Shown here piece by piece: positions 1 to 5,376 of a stretch of DNA of 5,376 nucleotides. Source of the DNA: Methanosarcinales archaeon (lineage in GTDB: Archaea > Halobacteriota > Syntropharchaeia > Alkanophagales > Methanospirareceae); assembly GCA_003661125.1 (NCBI GenBank), contig QMVO01000143.1, positions 1-5,376 on the forward strand, in the 5' to 3' direction. The translations under genes were made by a program, and so were the position numbers. Position 1 is the stretch's first letter, and each line of letters opens with the position of its first letter. Below the pieces are notes generated by a model. It was given only the letters and a program-made list of their open reading frames with translations. It had not been told where the DNA came from and did not search any database.

Positions 1-708
1 GGTAATCACCTCGGTAATGGGATAGTCAAGCCACTCATGGGAAGCCCAACCTTTCCAGGGACTCAGACTCTTAACGTCCAGGTATTTCAAAGCAGATTTG
101 AAAATATAGAGGTAGTTATTTGACGCGTTAACCGCGTTCGGAACATGATTGAATGGGTTTATATGAACTTCTCCGTTCTTATCTTTCCATACCAGGTTTG
201 GAATGTTGGACAACGGGTAGTGATGGATAATCGCTTCCATGAGTTGCAAAAGGGGTCCCTCTGTTGAGTCGCCTCGGATTATAAAATCCACCTCGGGGCA
301 TCGAATCAAATCCTCGAAGAAGTAGGTTGTAGAAAAACCGCCGAAAATTACGGGGATGCCTGGATGATTGCGCTTGCAGATTTTCGCAACTTCGAGGCTC
401 CCCTGTGCATGTACCAACCAGTGGAAGTCAATTCCAAAAGCCTTTGGTTTAAGCTGGCGTATCATTTTTTCCACGTCAAATTTGAAATTATCAAGCATTC
501 TCGCTGCTAAGTTCACTATTCTCACCCGTAACCCATTCTTTTCCAAATGTTCGAGAATAGAGAAAAATCCCACGGGATACATCTCGAATATCGGAGTTGA
601 TGGGACCCCATCTGCAATTGGTCCATACATTATTGGGTACTTCCGAAAATCATACACCGCTGGCGGATGGAGTAAGATTAAATGTGGGTTGATGAGGCTC
701 ATTTTCAT
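1..708 (-). CDS. B12-binding domain/radical SAM protein, N-terminal part (partial, runs off left edge)
   Basis: Translating the minus strand from the ATG at 708 gives 236 codons open to the window edge, so the 3' part is missing. The fragment reads as an alpha/beta B12-binding (Rossmann-like) domain: strand 1 with LLHPPAVYDF near residues 12-21, a second strand RVRIVNLAARM (61-71), a third KAFGIDFHW (89-97), then PVIFGGFSTTYF (119-130) and VDFIIRGDSTEGPLLQLM (140-157). The HPPAVYDF, EMYPVGF and GDSTEGPLLQL patterns resemble, from memory, the Ta0216-type family of cobalamin-binding radical SAM proteins. The CxxxCxxC cluster motif would lie beyond the window, so the radical SAM domain is inferred and not seen. 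Such proteins usually catalyse methylations or rearrangements; the substrate here is unknown. A second in-frame ATG lies at 702. Neither start has a convincing Shine-Dalgarno, so a leaderless or weakly led start is likely. It is divergent from the pyrophosphatase gene. Confidence 0.8.
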   Translation of the reverse strand, partial: MKMSLINPHLILLHPPAVYDFRKYPIMYGPIADGVPSTPIFEMYPVGFFSILEHLEKNGLRVRIVNLAARMLDNFKFDVEKMIRQLKPKAFGIDFHWLVHAQGSLEVAKICKRNHPGIPVIFGGFSTTYFFEDLIRCPEVDFIIRGDSTEGPLLQLMEAIIHHYPLSNIPNLVWKDKNGEVHINPFNHVPNAVNASNNYLYIFKSALKYLDVKSLSPWKGWASHEWLDYPITEVIT

Positions 709-744
709 TACACTTTTTTACAGGCTTCCAACAGTTAGTTTACT
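709..744. promoter_or_regulatory. 36-bp divergent intergenic region
   Basis: This gap separates the starts of the divergent radical SAM and pyrophosphatase genes and must hold, or overlap, the start signals of both. No Shine-Dalgarno is seen for either gene. The only AT-rich run is CTTTTTTA at 713-720, some 25-32 nt upstream of the plus-strand ATG. For the minus-strand gene, a TATA-like GATTATTT lies inside the pyrophosphatase coding sequence around 757-766. Both assignments are weak guesses by position. Confidence 0.35.
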
Positions 745-1329
745 ATGGGTGCAAAAAAAGAAATAATCTTTATCACCACGAACAAAGACAAGGTAAAGGA
801 GATACAAGATTTGGCTGATGCAGAATCGAAAAGGATAAAAATAGAGCATCTTGAATATGACTATCCTGAGTTACAGCTTGCAGAAATAGAGTCAGTGGCA
901 AAAGAAAGTGCGAATTATATAAGGGAGAAGATGACGATAAAAAAGCCCTTCTTCTTAGAAGACTCCGGGTTGCTTATTCATGCTTTAAATGGATTCCCCG
1001 GTCCCTTCTCTGCTTTTGTCTTTGATAAAATAGGCAACGAGGGAATACTGAAGTTGATGGCAGATAAGAAAGGAGAAGAGCGAAAAGCTACGTTTAAAAC
1101 TGTCGTTGCATTCTGTGAGTCCCGAAAAGCCGTACCTGTACTTTTTGTCGGCACTGCGGAAGGCGAAATAGCAGAGGAAATAAGGGGAGGAGGGGGATTC
1201 GGCTACGATCCCATATTTGAATTTGAGGGAACGGGGAAAACTTTTGCCGAGCTTAGCACCGAGGAAAAGAACAAAATATCGCATAGAGGTAGAGCTTTCA
1301 GGAAATTATTAGATTATCTTTCGATATAA
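745..1329 (+). CDS. rdgB: XTP/dITP diphosphatase (HAM1/RdgB family, non-canonical purine NTP pyrophosphatase)
   Basis: This 194-residue protein has the full family length. It hydrolyses dITP, XTP and ITP to the monophosphate and pyrophosphate, keeping deaminated purines out of DNA and RNA; it is a cytosolic enzyme, normally a Mg-dependent dimer. Visible motifs are the N-terminal nucleotide-binding TTNKDKVKE (residues 11-19), the catalytic EDSGL (72-76), FPGPFSAF (84-91), the glycine-rich GGGFGYDPIF (149-158), TFAEL (166-170) and the C-terminal STEEKNKISHRGRAFRKL (171-188), which carries the conserved Lys, Ser-His-Arg base-recognition residues. Nothing catalytic is missing. The ATG at 745 puts the first beta strand (IIFITTNK) right at the N-terminus, as expected. 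There is no clear Shine-Dalgarno; a T-rich stretch at 713-720 lies about where a TATA box for a leaderless transcript would be. The gene is monocistronic or, less likely, read through to the phosphate genes 133 bp downstream. Confidence 0.95.
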   Translation: MGAKKEIIFITTNKDKVKEIQDLADAESKRIKIEHLEYDYPELQLAEIESVAKESANYIREKMTIKKPFFLEDSGLLIHALNGFPGPFSAFVFDKIGNEGILKLMADKKGEERKATFKTVVAFCESRKAVPVLFVGTAEGEIAEEIRGGGGFGYDPIFEFEGTGKTFAELSTEEKNKISHRGRAFRKLLDYLSI

Positions 1330-1388
1330 TATGTTATAACCTCAAGATTACCCAGATCATCATTACTCTTCTCTATATATTGATTAAG

Positions 1389-1400
1389 TTTTTATATAAG
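1389..1400 (+). promoter_or_regulatory. distal TATA-like box upstream of phosphate operon
   Basis: TTTTTATATAAG matches the archaeal TATA-box pattern. It lies 63-74 nt upstream of the ATG at 1463, so it would give a start site near 1420 and a leader of about 40 nt. A further TATATAT run lies at 1374-1380. These may be alternative promoters or simply AT-rich spacer; the T-rich stretch could also help terminate the upstream transcript. Confidence 0.35.
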
Positions 1401-1408
1401 AAAATTTA

Positions 1409-1422
1409 GAAAGATTTAAATA
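1409..1422 (+). promoter_or_regulatory. BRE/TATA promoter of the DUF47-PiT operon
   Basis: GAAAG (BRE-like, purine-rich) is followed directly by ATTTAAATA, an archaeal-type TATA box. Its centre at about 1418 predicts transcription starting near 1443, which leaves a 20-nt leader containing the GGTGA ribosome binding site before the ATG at 1463. This geometry fits better than the distal box at 1389-1400. No recognisable phosphate-response operator was identified. Confidence 0.6.
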
Positions 1423-1451
1423 ACCTTCCATTTCCATATATTAATACAAAG

Positions 1452-1456
1452 GGTGA
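1452..1456 (+). promoter_or_regulatory. Shine-Dalgarno GGTGA for the DUF47 gene
   Basis: GGTGA matches the complement of the archaeal 16S rRNA 3' end and stands 6 nt before the ATG at 1463. It decides in favour of that start over the in-frame ATGs at 1478 (preceded by GAGGTG with only 2 nt of spacing) and 1517 (no ribosome binding site). Confidence 0.7.
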
Positions 1457-1462
1457 AAAGGG

Positions 1463-2158
1463 ATGAAAAGAGGTGCGATGACAAAGCTATTGGTATTAAA
1501 CTCGGTTTTGCATAAAATGACGTTTTTACCAAGGGAGAAGAAATTTTTCAGTCTCTTTGAGGAGCTGGCAGAGAAGGCGGTGGAAGCAGCGGAGCTATTA
1601 ATGGATTTGGAAGCCGATTATTCTAAACTGCCTCAAATCAGCGCGCAACTCGAAGAACTGGAAGGAGAAGCGGATTCGATTGTTCATCAAATCATACAGG
1701 GATTGTTTTACGATCACACACGAGTCACGGAGGAAAAAGGCGATATACGTTATTTCGCTCATAATCTCGATAATGTAATAGATGGTATCGAGAAAGCCGT
1801 AGTGAGGCTGACATTCGTCCAGAGGCAGACGCTTCCAGAGCCTGTGAGTGAGTTTTCTCCGATTATCTTAGAAGCTTCGCAAGAAATAAGAACGGCAGTT
1901 CATTGTTTACGTGATATGAGATGTGATGAACCAACTTTAGAAATGTGCTGTGTAAAAACAAATGAATTAGAAAACCAAGCCGATAAAATAAACCGTAAAT
2001 GGCTGCGAATGCTGATGACCACACCGGTGAAAAATCCTGATGAGCTCCTTGATAGACTTCTACTTCGTGAAATAGTGGACATCTTAGAAGATACGATGGA
2101 CCAGTGTGAGGATGTGGCGAATATTTTGGAGACGTTCAGATTAAAAGGCGGGATTTAA
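1463..2158 (+). CDS. DUF47 / PhoU-like phosphate transport accessory protein
   Basis: The 231-residue product is an all-alpha, PhoU-like protein of the DUF47 (UPF0111) family, which is commonly encoded beside PiT phosphate permeases and is thought to modulate their activity. Two PhoU-type metal-binding motifs are visible: ELEGEAD (E67xxxD71) in the first half and NELENQAD (E170xxxD174) in the second, the internal repeat typical of PhoU folds. Other family landmarks are DIRYFAHNLDNVIDGIEKAV (residues 94-113) and the acidic LEDTMDQCEDVANILE (208-223). There are no membrane segments, so it is cytoplasmic or peripheral. Family members usually begin near the FLPREKKFF segment, which here is preceded by Met19 (ATG at 1517). 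The first 18 residues are therefore an extension whose use depends on the start, and the ribosome binding site favours the longer form. It is followed after 4 bp by the permease gene, indicating one transcript and probably coupled translation. Confidence 0.9.
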   Translation: MKRGAMTKLLVLNSVLHKMTFLPREKKFFSLFEELAEKAVEAAELLMDLEADYSKLPQISAQLEELEGEADSIVHQIIQGLFYDHTRVTEEKGDIRYFAHNLDNVIDGIEKAVVRLTFVQRQTLPEPVSEFSPIILEASQEIRTAVHCLRDMRCDEPTLEMCCVKTNELENQADKINRKWLRMLMTTPVKNPDELLDRLLLREIVDILEDTMDQCEDVANILETFRLKGGI

Positions 2159-2162
2159 GGGA

Positions 2163-3167
2163 ATGCTTGCTTTGTGGCTTGTTATCCTGATAATATTTTT
2201 AGCGTTGGTTTTTGACTTTTTGAACGGTGCGAATGACCGGGCGAATGCGATTGCCACGGTAACCGCGACGAAAGCGCTGACACCGGTAAAGGCGTTGATT
2301 TTAGCGAGTGTTTTCAATCTCGCCGGTGCTTGCGTTTCTACGAGAGTGGCAGAGACCATAGGAAAAGGTATTATTCTTCCTGATGATATAACGCTTGTCA
2401 TTATTGCTGCAGGTGTATTTGGAGCAGTGGTCTGGGTATTTATTTGCACCTCGTTTGGAATTCCGATAAGCGTGAGCCATTCGTTAGTTGGAGGGCTTTT
2501 GGGTGCGGGAATAGCAGCAGGGGGTTTTGGAATAATAAATTGGGAGATTCTCAACAATAAGGTGTTTCTTGCCATCGTGCTGGGTCCTTTTGCGGGATTT
2601 ATAGTAGGAGCTTTGCTTTTTTCCATCATCAGTTGGCTGCTTTATCTATTTTTTCAAGATACGCCCGCAACTGAGACCGAAGGGATATTTAAAAAACTGC
2701 AGATTATTTCCGCTTCTTTTATGGCATACAGCCACGGTATGAATGATACGCAAAATGCAATGGGAGTGATTACGATAGCTCTTCTCGCCGGCGGGATTAT
2801 CCCTGTTTTTGACGTGCCGCTGTGGGTAAAACTGAGTTGTGGACTTATGATGGCTCTGGGGACATTCGTCTTCGGTTGGCGCGTAATGAAGACTTTAGGA
2901 TGGCGATTAACGAAATTGGAGCCGAAGCACGGATTTGCTGCGGAAACAGGTGCGGGGCTTGCGGTGGTAGGGGCGAGTTTAACAGGTATGCCGGTAAGCA
3001 CCACGCATGTAATAGGTTCTGCAGTAATAGGAGGGACGTTTTTTCAGAGTCTGCGACGAATAAGATGGTCAGAAGTGGAAAAAATGGTCATTGCGTGGGT
3101 GATAACCATTCCCCTGGCAGCGCTAATTGGAGGGGCGGTGTACCGGTTGGTGCTGTTGGGTTTGTAA
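2163..3167 (+). CDS. pit: PiT-family inorganic phosphate permease
   Basis: This 334-residue, strongly hydrophobic membrane protein has about ten apparent membrane segments and the inverted duplication of the PiT (PF01384) family. It imports phosphate, probably by symport with H+ or Na+. Repeat one has FLNGANDRANAIATV (residues 19-33) and FGIPISVSHSLVGG (98-111). Repeat two has YSHGMNDTQNAMGV (189-202) and TGMPVSTTHVIGSAVIGG (274-291). The two short GxND-type loops and the P-S-x-(T/S)-H loops are the paired substrate-site motifs of the family. The loop between halves (about residues 164-180) is short, and the length is normal for prokaryotic permeases. Oddities: Arg26 where Ala or Val is usual after the GAND Asp, and Ser105 instead of Thr in the first STH-type loop. 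The gene starts 4 nt after the DUF47 stop with only a weak GGGA before the ATG, so translational coupling is likely. Ion specificity cannot be told from sequence. Confidence 0.95.
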   Translation: MLALWLVILIIFLALVFDFLNGANDRANAIATVTATKALTPVKALILASVFNLAGACVSTRVAETIGKGIILPDDITLVIIAAGVFGAVVWVFICTSFGIPISVSHSLVGGLLGAGIAAGGFGIINWEILNNKVFLAIVLGPFAGFIVGALLFSIISWLLYLFFQDTPATETEGIFKKLQIISASFMAYSHGMNDTQNAMGVITIALLAGGIIPVFDVPLWVKLSCGLMMALGTFVFGWRVMKTLGWRLTKLEPKHGFAAETGAGLAVVGASLTGMPVSTTHVIGSAVIGGTFFQSLRRIRWSEVEKMVIAWVITIPLAALIGGAVYRLVLLGL

Positions 3168-3217
3168 AGGAGTATTTGGCGTATTGAAGGATGAACATTT
3201 TACTATTGAATTGAGAT
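3168..3217. other. 50-bp convergent gap between permease gene and gatE
   Basis: The two genes end tail to tail here. The gap is AT-rich, with a short direct repeat TATTGAA at 3182-3188 and 3204-3210. No stable hairpin followed by a T run is visible for either strand, so termination signals cannot be assigned with confidence. Confidence 0.4.
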
Positions 3218-5101
3218 TTAACCTCCCTCCAGAACCTCTTTCACCTTCTCCGCTAATATTTTATTTATCACCTTTCCATCCACTTTACCGCGCAATTCCT
3301 TCATCACCACGCCCATTAGCGGTCCCAATGCCCTTGCACCCTTCTCACGTATAAAATCGCGCTTCGAGTTCACTATACCCTCTATCAGCCGCTCTACTTC
3401 ATCCATATTTACCTTAAGCCCTATTTCTTCTATCGCCTTATCTACACTCATCTCAGGCTGGTTTGCCAGGAATTTCAAAATATCCGGTACAGCCTCCTTC
3501 CCAAACGCATTCGCAGAGAGCAGCTTGAATATATTCAAGAAATGCAGGTCTTCCAACTTTTCCACTTCTATCTCTTCTTGCATCAACTCCGCTAACGTAT
3601 CCGTAAGTGTCCTGACCACCAGCGTTGCTGGAATGTTCTCATACGATTCCATTATGCGTTCAAAAAGGAAGAAATTCGGATTGCGAGAGATTTTATCTGC
3701 GAGTTCGTCATTTAAGTCGAACTTTTCCTTATATCGCGCTTTTCGATGCTCAAACGTCTCAGGAAGTTTGCTTCTTATGTATTTTAGCCTTTGCTCGTCT
3801 ATTTCTACCGGTGGTACGTCTGTCTCTGGATACATCCTTGCGGCACCAGGTATAGGACGCATATAAGCACTACTTCCGTTTAGCAGTGCTCTTCTCGTCT
3901 CTTTTGGTATTTCTCGCATCGCTTCCCCTGCCCTTCTCAGCACTGCTTTTAACGCGGGCTCTGCACGTTCTCTCTCTGCTGCAACTATCACCACGCAATC
4001 ATCTTCAGTGGCATCAAAACTTCTTTTCAGCGCCGATACCTCTTCCTCGCTTATACCGTACGCAGGAAGTTCATCGGTGTGCATTAAACCTGCACCATAC
4101 TTATTTGCGAAATCCGCTAATTCACTGCCAAATCTTCTTCCTGGTTGTATCTCTGTTCCGAGGATACCGGAGAAACCACGCAGGCATACACCGAACACTT
4201 TGCCTCCTGATTTTTTTATTACTTTTGAAGAAGTGTTCGCAAATATGCCCGATAAATTTTTTATTAGTGTCTCAGCCTTAGCTCCTCTTCTTTTTAATTC
4301 CTCTTTTAGCTCTAAAAGCTTTAACTGTCTAACGACTTCGTTTTTCACGATTTTCCCAATCAGCCTCAAGTTCTGAACGCCTTTTATCTCCACACGAGCA
4401 CCGCCGTCTATTGAAATGTTTATGTCCTGCCTGATTGTTCCCAATCCCCTTTTCACCTTTCCTGTGGAGCGCAATATCATACCCAATTGTTCTGCTACTT
4501 CCCTCGCCTGTTCTGCCGTCCTAATATCGGGAGCAGTGCCTATTTCCACAAGCGGTATGCCCAATCGATCTAAAGAATACACAACGGCGTCACCCTCTGT
4601 TTCTATCCTCGATGCTGCATCTTCTTCCAGACAAAGAGAATCAACGCCGACCACACCTTCTTCTGTCTCTATATTGCCATCAATCGCTACTAATGCAGTT
4701 CTCTGGAATCCACACGTGTTGGACCCGTCAATCACGATTTTACGCATTGTGTGAACCTCATCCACTGGATTCATGTTCAGCAGCAATGCCACTTCTAAAG
4801 AGATGTCAATAGCTTCCTGATTCAATTCTCCCGGTGGCTGTTCGTCATTTTCCACCAGACAGGTGCTGTCATATCCCCTGTAAATAAAAGTCCTGCTATA
4901 TTTCTCTTCCTCAAGCGCTGCTCCGTCCACCTCACCCATTTCGCTCTTTGACGCCCTCAGATACCGTTTAAAGGAAAACGTGGATTCTTTTTTATCCCTC
5001 AGCAAGGTGGGGCATTTGCAGAATAGTTTTGTTCTCGTATCTAACTGCTGATGTATTTCCAAGCCTGCTTTTAGTCCTATTTTACGGTAATCTATTTCCA
5101 T
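3218..5101 (-). CDS. gatE: Glutamyl-tRNA(Gln) amidotransferase subunit E (GatE)
   Basis: GatE is the tRNA-binding and kinase/transamidase subunit of the archaeal GatDE complex, which turns Glu-tRNA(Gln) into Gln-tRNA(Gln) using ammonia released by GatD. From the ATG at 5101 the product has 627 residues, normal for the family. The GatB-like catalytic core shows GLKAGLEIHQQLDT (residues 9-22), KLFCKCP (25-31), RKIVIDGSNTCGFQRT (120-135), LCLEEDAA (156-163), LDRLGIPLVEIGTAPDI (177-193) and GLGTIRQDINISI (219-231). An AspRS-like insertion follows at roughly 265-400, as in GatE and unlike GatB. After RPIPGAARMYPETDVPPVEI (415-434) comes the helical and YqeY-type tail with GPLMGVVMKELRGKVDG (593-609). 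The frame is open upstream to an ATG at 5137 (639 residues), but 5101 is preferred: it follows a GGAGGG site and matches the usual MxxDYxKIGLKxGLEIHQ start. No gatD is adjacent in the window. Confidence 0.96.
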   Translation of the reverse strand: MEIDYRKIGLKAGLEIHQQLDTRTKLFCKCPTLLRDKKESTFSFKRYLRASKSEMGEVDGAALEEEKYSRTFIYRGYDSTCLVENDEQPPGELNQEAIDISLEVALLLNMNPVDEVHTMRKIVIDGSNTCGFQRTALVAIDGNIETEEGVVGVDSLCLEEDAASRIETEGDAVVYSLDRLGIPLVEIGTAPDIRTAEQAREVAEQLGMILRSTGKVKRGLGTIRQDINISIDGGARVEIKGVQNLRLIGKIVKNEVVRQLKLLELKEELKRRGAKAETLIKNLSGIFANTSSKVIKKSGGKVFGVCLRGFSGILGTEIQPGRRFGSELADFANKYGAGLMHTDELPAYGISEEEVSALKRSFDATEDDCVVIVAAERERAEPALKAVLRRAGEAMREIPKETRRALLNGSSAYMRPIPGAARMYPETDVPPVEIDEQRLKYIRSKLPETFEHRKARYKEKFDLNDELADKISRNPNFFLFERIMESYENIPATLVVRTLTDTLAELMQEEIEVEKLEDLHFLNIFKLLSANAFGKEAVPDILKFLANQPEMSVDKAIEEIGLKVNMDEVERLIEGIVNSKRDFIREKGARALGPLMGVVMKELRGKVDGKVINKILAEKVKEVLEGG

Positions 5102-5217
5102 TTCTCTTTTCCCTCCATTAATATTTCCACATCCCATCCGGTTTGCCTCGCAAATATCTCTTCCCTATCCCATTTAATTCCATAATCCGACACATCATCA
5201 TTTTCCGTTTCCAGCAT
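5092..5217 (-). CDS. candidate 41-residue small ORF overlapping the gatE start
   Basis: Minus-strand frame from the ATG at 5217 to TAG at 5094-5092 encodes a 41-residue acidic peptide that begins MLETENDDVSDYG and ends EGKEKWK, with three Trp residues (16, 28, 40) and 12 Asp/Glu against 6 Lys/Arg. Its stop lies 10 nt inside gatE, an arrangement typical of translational coupling. Codon choice (GAA, GAT, AGG, ATA) looks like that of the neighbours. The frame stays open 13 codons further upstream, to a TAA, without an ATG. There is no Shine-Dalgarno before 5217. I recognise no family. It may be a real small protein, a coupling leader peptide, the remnant of a decayed gene or chance. Confidence 0.35.
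   Translation of the reverse strand: MLETENDDVSDYGIKWDREEIFARQTGWDVEILMEGKEKWK
5111..5116 (-). promoter_or_regulatory. Shine-Dalgarno GGAGGG of gatE
   Basis: On the minus strand GGAGGG lies 9 nt before the ATG at 5101. It lies inside the longer open frame that begins at 5137, which has no comparable site, and so it decides the gatE start. It is also inside the candidate 41-codon ORF, so ribosomes translating that ORF would pass over it. Confidence 0.75.
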
Positions 5218-5254
5218 TTTTTGCCAATATTTTCCAAATAGGTTTATTTTGCAT
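5198..5254 (-). CDS. candidate 18-codon leader ORF
   Basis: Minus-strand frame from the ATG at 5254 to TGA at 5200-5198 encodes MQNKPIWKILAKNAGNGK. It overlaps the start of the 41-codon ORF in another frame. Its ATG lies about 10 nt downstream of the start site predicted from the TATA-like box at 5286-5291, so it could be the first ORF on the gatE transcript. It has no Shine-Dalgarno and no known homologue to me; chance is quite possible. Confidence 0.15.
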   Translation of the reverse strand: MQNKPIWKILAKNAGNGK

Positions 5255-5285
5255 TTTTATTGTACATAAAGTATGACTTTCTTCA

Positions 5286-5297
5286 TTTTATCCTTTC
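5286..5297 (-). promoter_or_regulatory. possible BRE/TATA promoter for the gatE transcript
   Basis: On the minus strand GAAAGG (BRE-like) is followed by ATAAAA. Its position predicts transcription starting near 5263 and a leader of about 160 nt before gatE. Other AT-rich candidates closer to gatE (around 5253-5264, 5241-5250 and 5228-5236) cannot be excluded. Confidence 0.4.
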
Positions 5298-5314
5298 AAA
5301 TCAAACGAAAATCC

Positions 5315-5324
5315 TTAGATAAAA
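5315..5324 (+). promoter_or_regulatory. possible TATA box for the gene at the right edge
   Basis: TTAGATAAAA is centred about 25 nt upstream of the ATG at 5345, the spacing expected for a leaderless archaeal transcript. It abuts the right arm of the inverted repeat. Confidence 0.35.
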
Positions 5325-5344
5325 AAGTCATACATGTTTGAATT

Positions 5345-5376
5345 ATGGAAGAAGTAATTGCCTCACCTTTCATCAC
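5345..5376 (+). CDS. possible start of a plus-strand gene (partial)
   Basis: From the ATG at 5345 the frame is open to the end of the window and reads MEEVIASPFI, only ten codons plus two bases. There is no Shine-Dalgarno, but a TATA-like element stands at the right distance for a leaderless transcript. The product cannot be named from so little. The competing ATG at 5334 stops after seven codons. On the minus strand one frame is also open from the edge down to a TGA at 5303-5301, so the tail of a minus-strand gene is the alternative. Confidence 0.35.
   Translation, partial: MEEVIASPFI

Larger units (their letters stand above)
5271..5333. repeat. 13-bp inverted repeat in divergent promoter region
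   Basis: GTATGACTTTCTT at 5271-5283 and AAAAAAGTCATAC at 5321-5333 are reverse complements at 12 of 13 positions, with ten consecutive matches, separated by 37 bp. Each arm lies on the downstream side of a TATA-like box (minus-strand ATAAAA at 5286-5291; plus-strand GATAAAA at 5318-5324). This suggests a protein-binding site shared by two divergent promoters. The arms are too far apart and too AT-rich to look like a terminator hairpin. Confidence 0.6.

Noticed and set aside
368..766. Plus-strand open frame of 132 codons opposite the radical SAM gene
   Set aside because: It is antisense to a recognisable protein, matches no family and runs into the pyrophosphatase start; a shadow frame.
811..1329. 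FPGPFSAF in the pyrophosphatase (Phe at the usual Tyr) as a possible unusual active site
   Set aside because: From memory this position varies between Tyr and Phe in archaeal members, and all catalytic motifs are intact.
2141..2629. Minus-strand open frame of 162 codons opposite the permease gene
   Set aside because: Low-complexity Pro/Ala/Thr-rich translation typical of the antisense of a hydrophobic membrane protein; the plus strand is clearly coding.
2654..3004. Minus-strand open frame of 116 codons opposite the second half of the permease
   Set aside because: Same reasoning: antisense of the conserved PiT repeat with no recognisable domain.
3182..3210. TATTGAA direct repeat in the convergent gap
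   Set aside because: Only seven bases in AT-rich sequence, two copies; expected by chance.
5102..5137. gatE start at 5137, adding MGCGNINGGKRE
   Set aside because: The extension contains the GGAGGG Shine-Dalgarno itself and does not resemble GatE N-termini; the ATG at 5101 fits both.
5271..5333. Inverted repeat read as a terminator hairpin
   Set aside because: A 37-bp loop and AT-rich arms make a weak hairpin, and no gene clearly ends just before it; paired promoter sites fit better.

Overview
The window is a compact stretch of archaeal, probably euryarchaeal, chromosome. Three things point to archaea. The largest gene encodes GatE, part of the archaea-specific GatDE tRNA amidotransferase. 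TATA/BRE-like promoter elements sit upstream of genes. Several starts are leaderless-looking or carry archaeal-type GGTGA or GGAGG Shine-Dalgarno sequences. The exact lineage cannot be fixed from the sequence; a methanogen or ANME-type relative is only a guess. No insertion sequence, CRISPR array, rRNA or tRNA was found.

Layout. (1) Bases 1-708, minus strand: the N-terminal 236 residues of a B12-binding radical SAM protein that runs off the left edge. (2) Bases 745-1329, plus strand: a HAM1/RdgB-type XTP/dITP pyrophosphatase, divergent from the radical SAM gene across only 36 bp. (3) Bases 1330-1462: an AT-rich promoter region with two or three TATA-like boxes and a clear GGTGA ribosome binding site. 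(4) Bases 1463-2158 and 2163-3167, plus strand: a two-gene phosphate-uptake operon, a DUF47/PhoU-like accessory protein followed after 4 bp by a PiT-family phosphate permease. (5) Bases 3168-3217: a short convergent gap. (6) Bases 3218-5101, minus strand: gatE, whose best start lies 12 codons inside the longest open frame and follows a GGAGGG site. (7) Bases 5102-5376: the gatE leader, with two overlapping candidate small ORFs, a divergent promoter region marked by a 13-bp inverted repeat, and the possible first codons of a plus-strand gene at the right edge.

How the genes work together. The DUF47 protein and PiT permease almost certainly act together in phosphate uptake. The pyrophosphatase (nucleotide-pool cleaning) and GatE (making Gln-tRNA(Gln)) are housekeeping genes. 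The radical SAM protein has no assigned substrate. Most of the window is ordinary. The least explained part is the gatE upstream region, where a 41-codon ORF overlaps the gatE start by 10 nt and a repeated GTATGACTTT element lies in opposite orientations in what looks like a bidirectional promoter.
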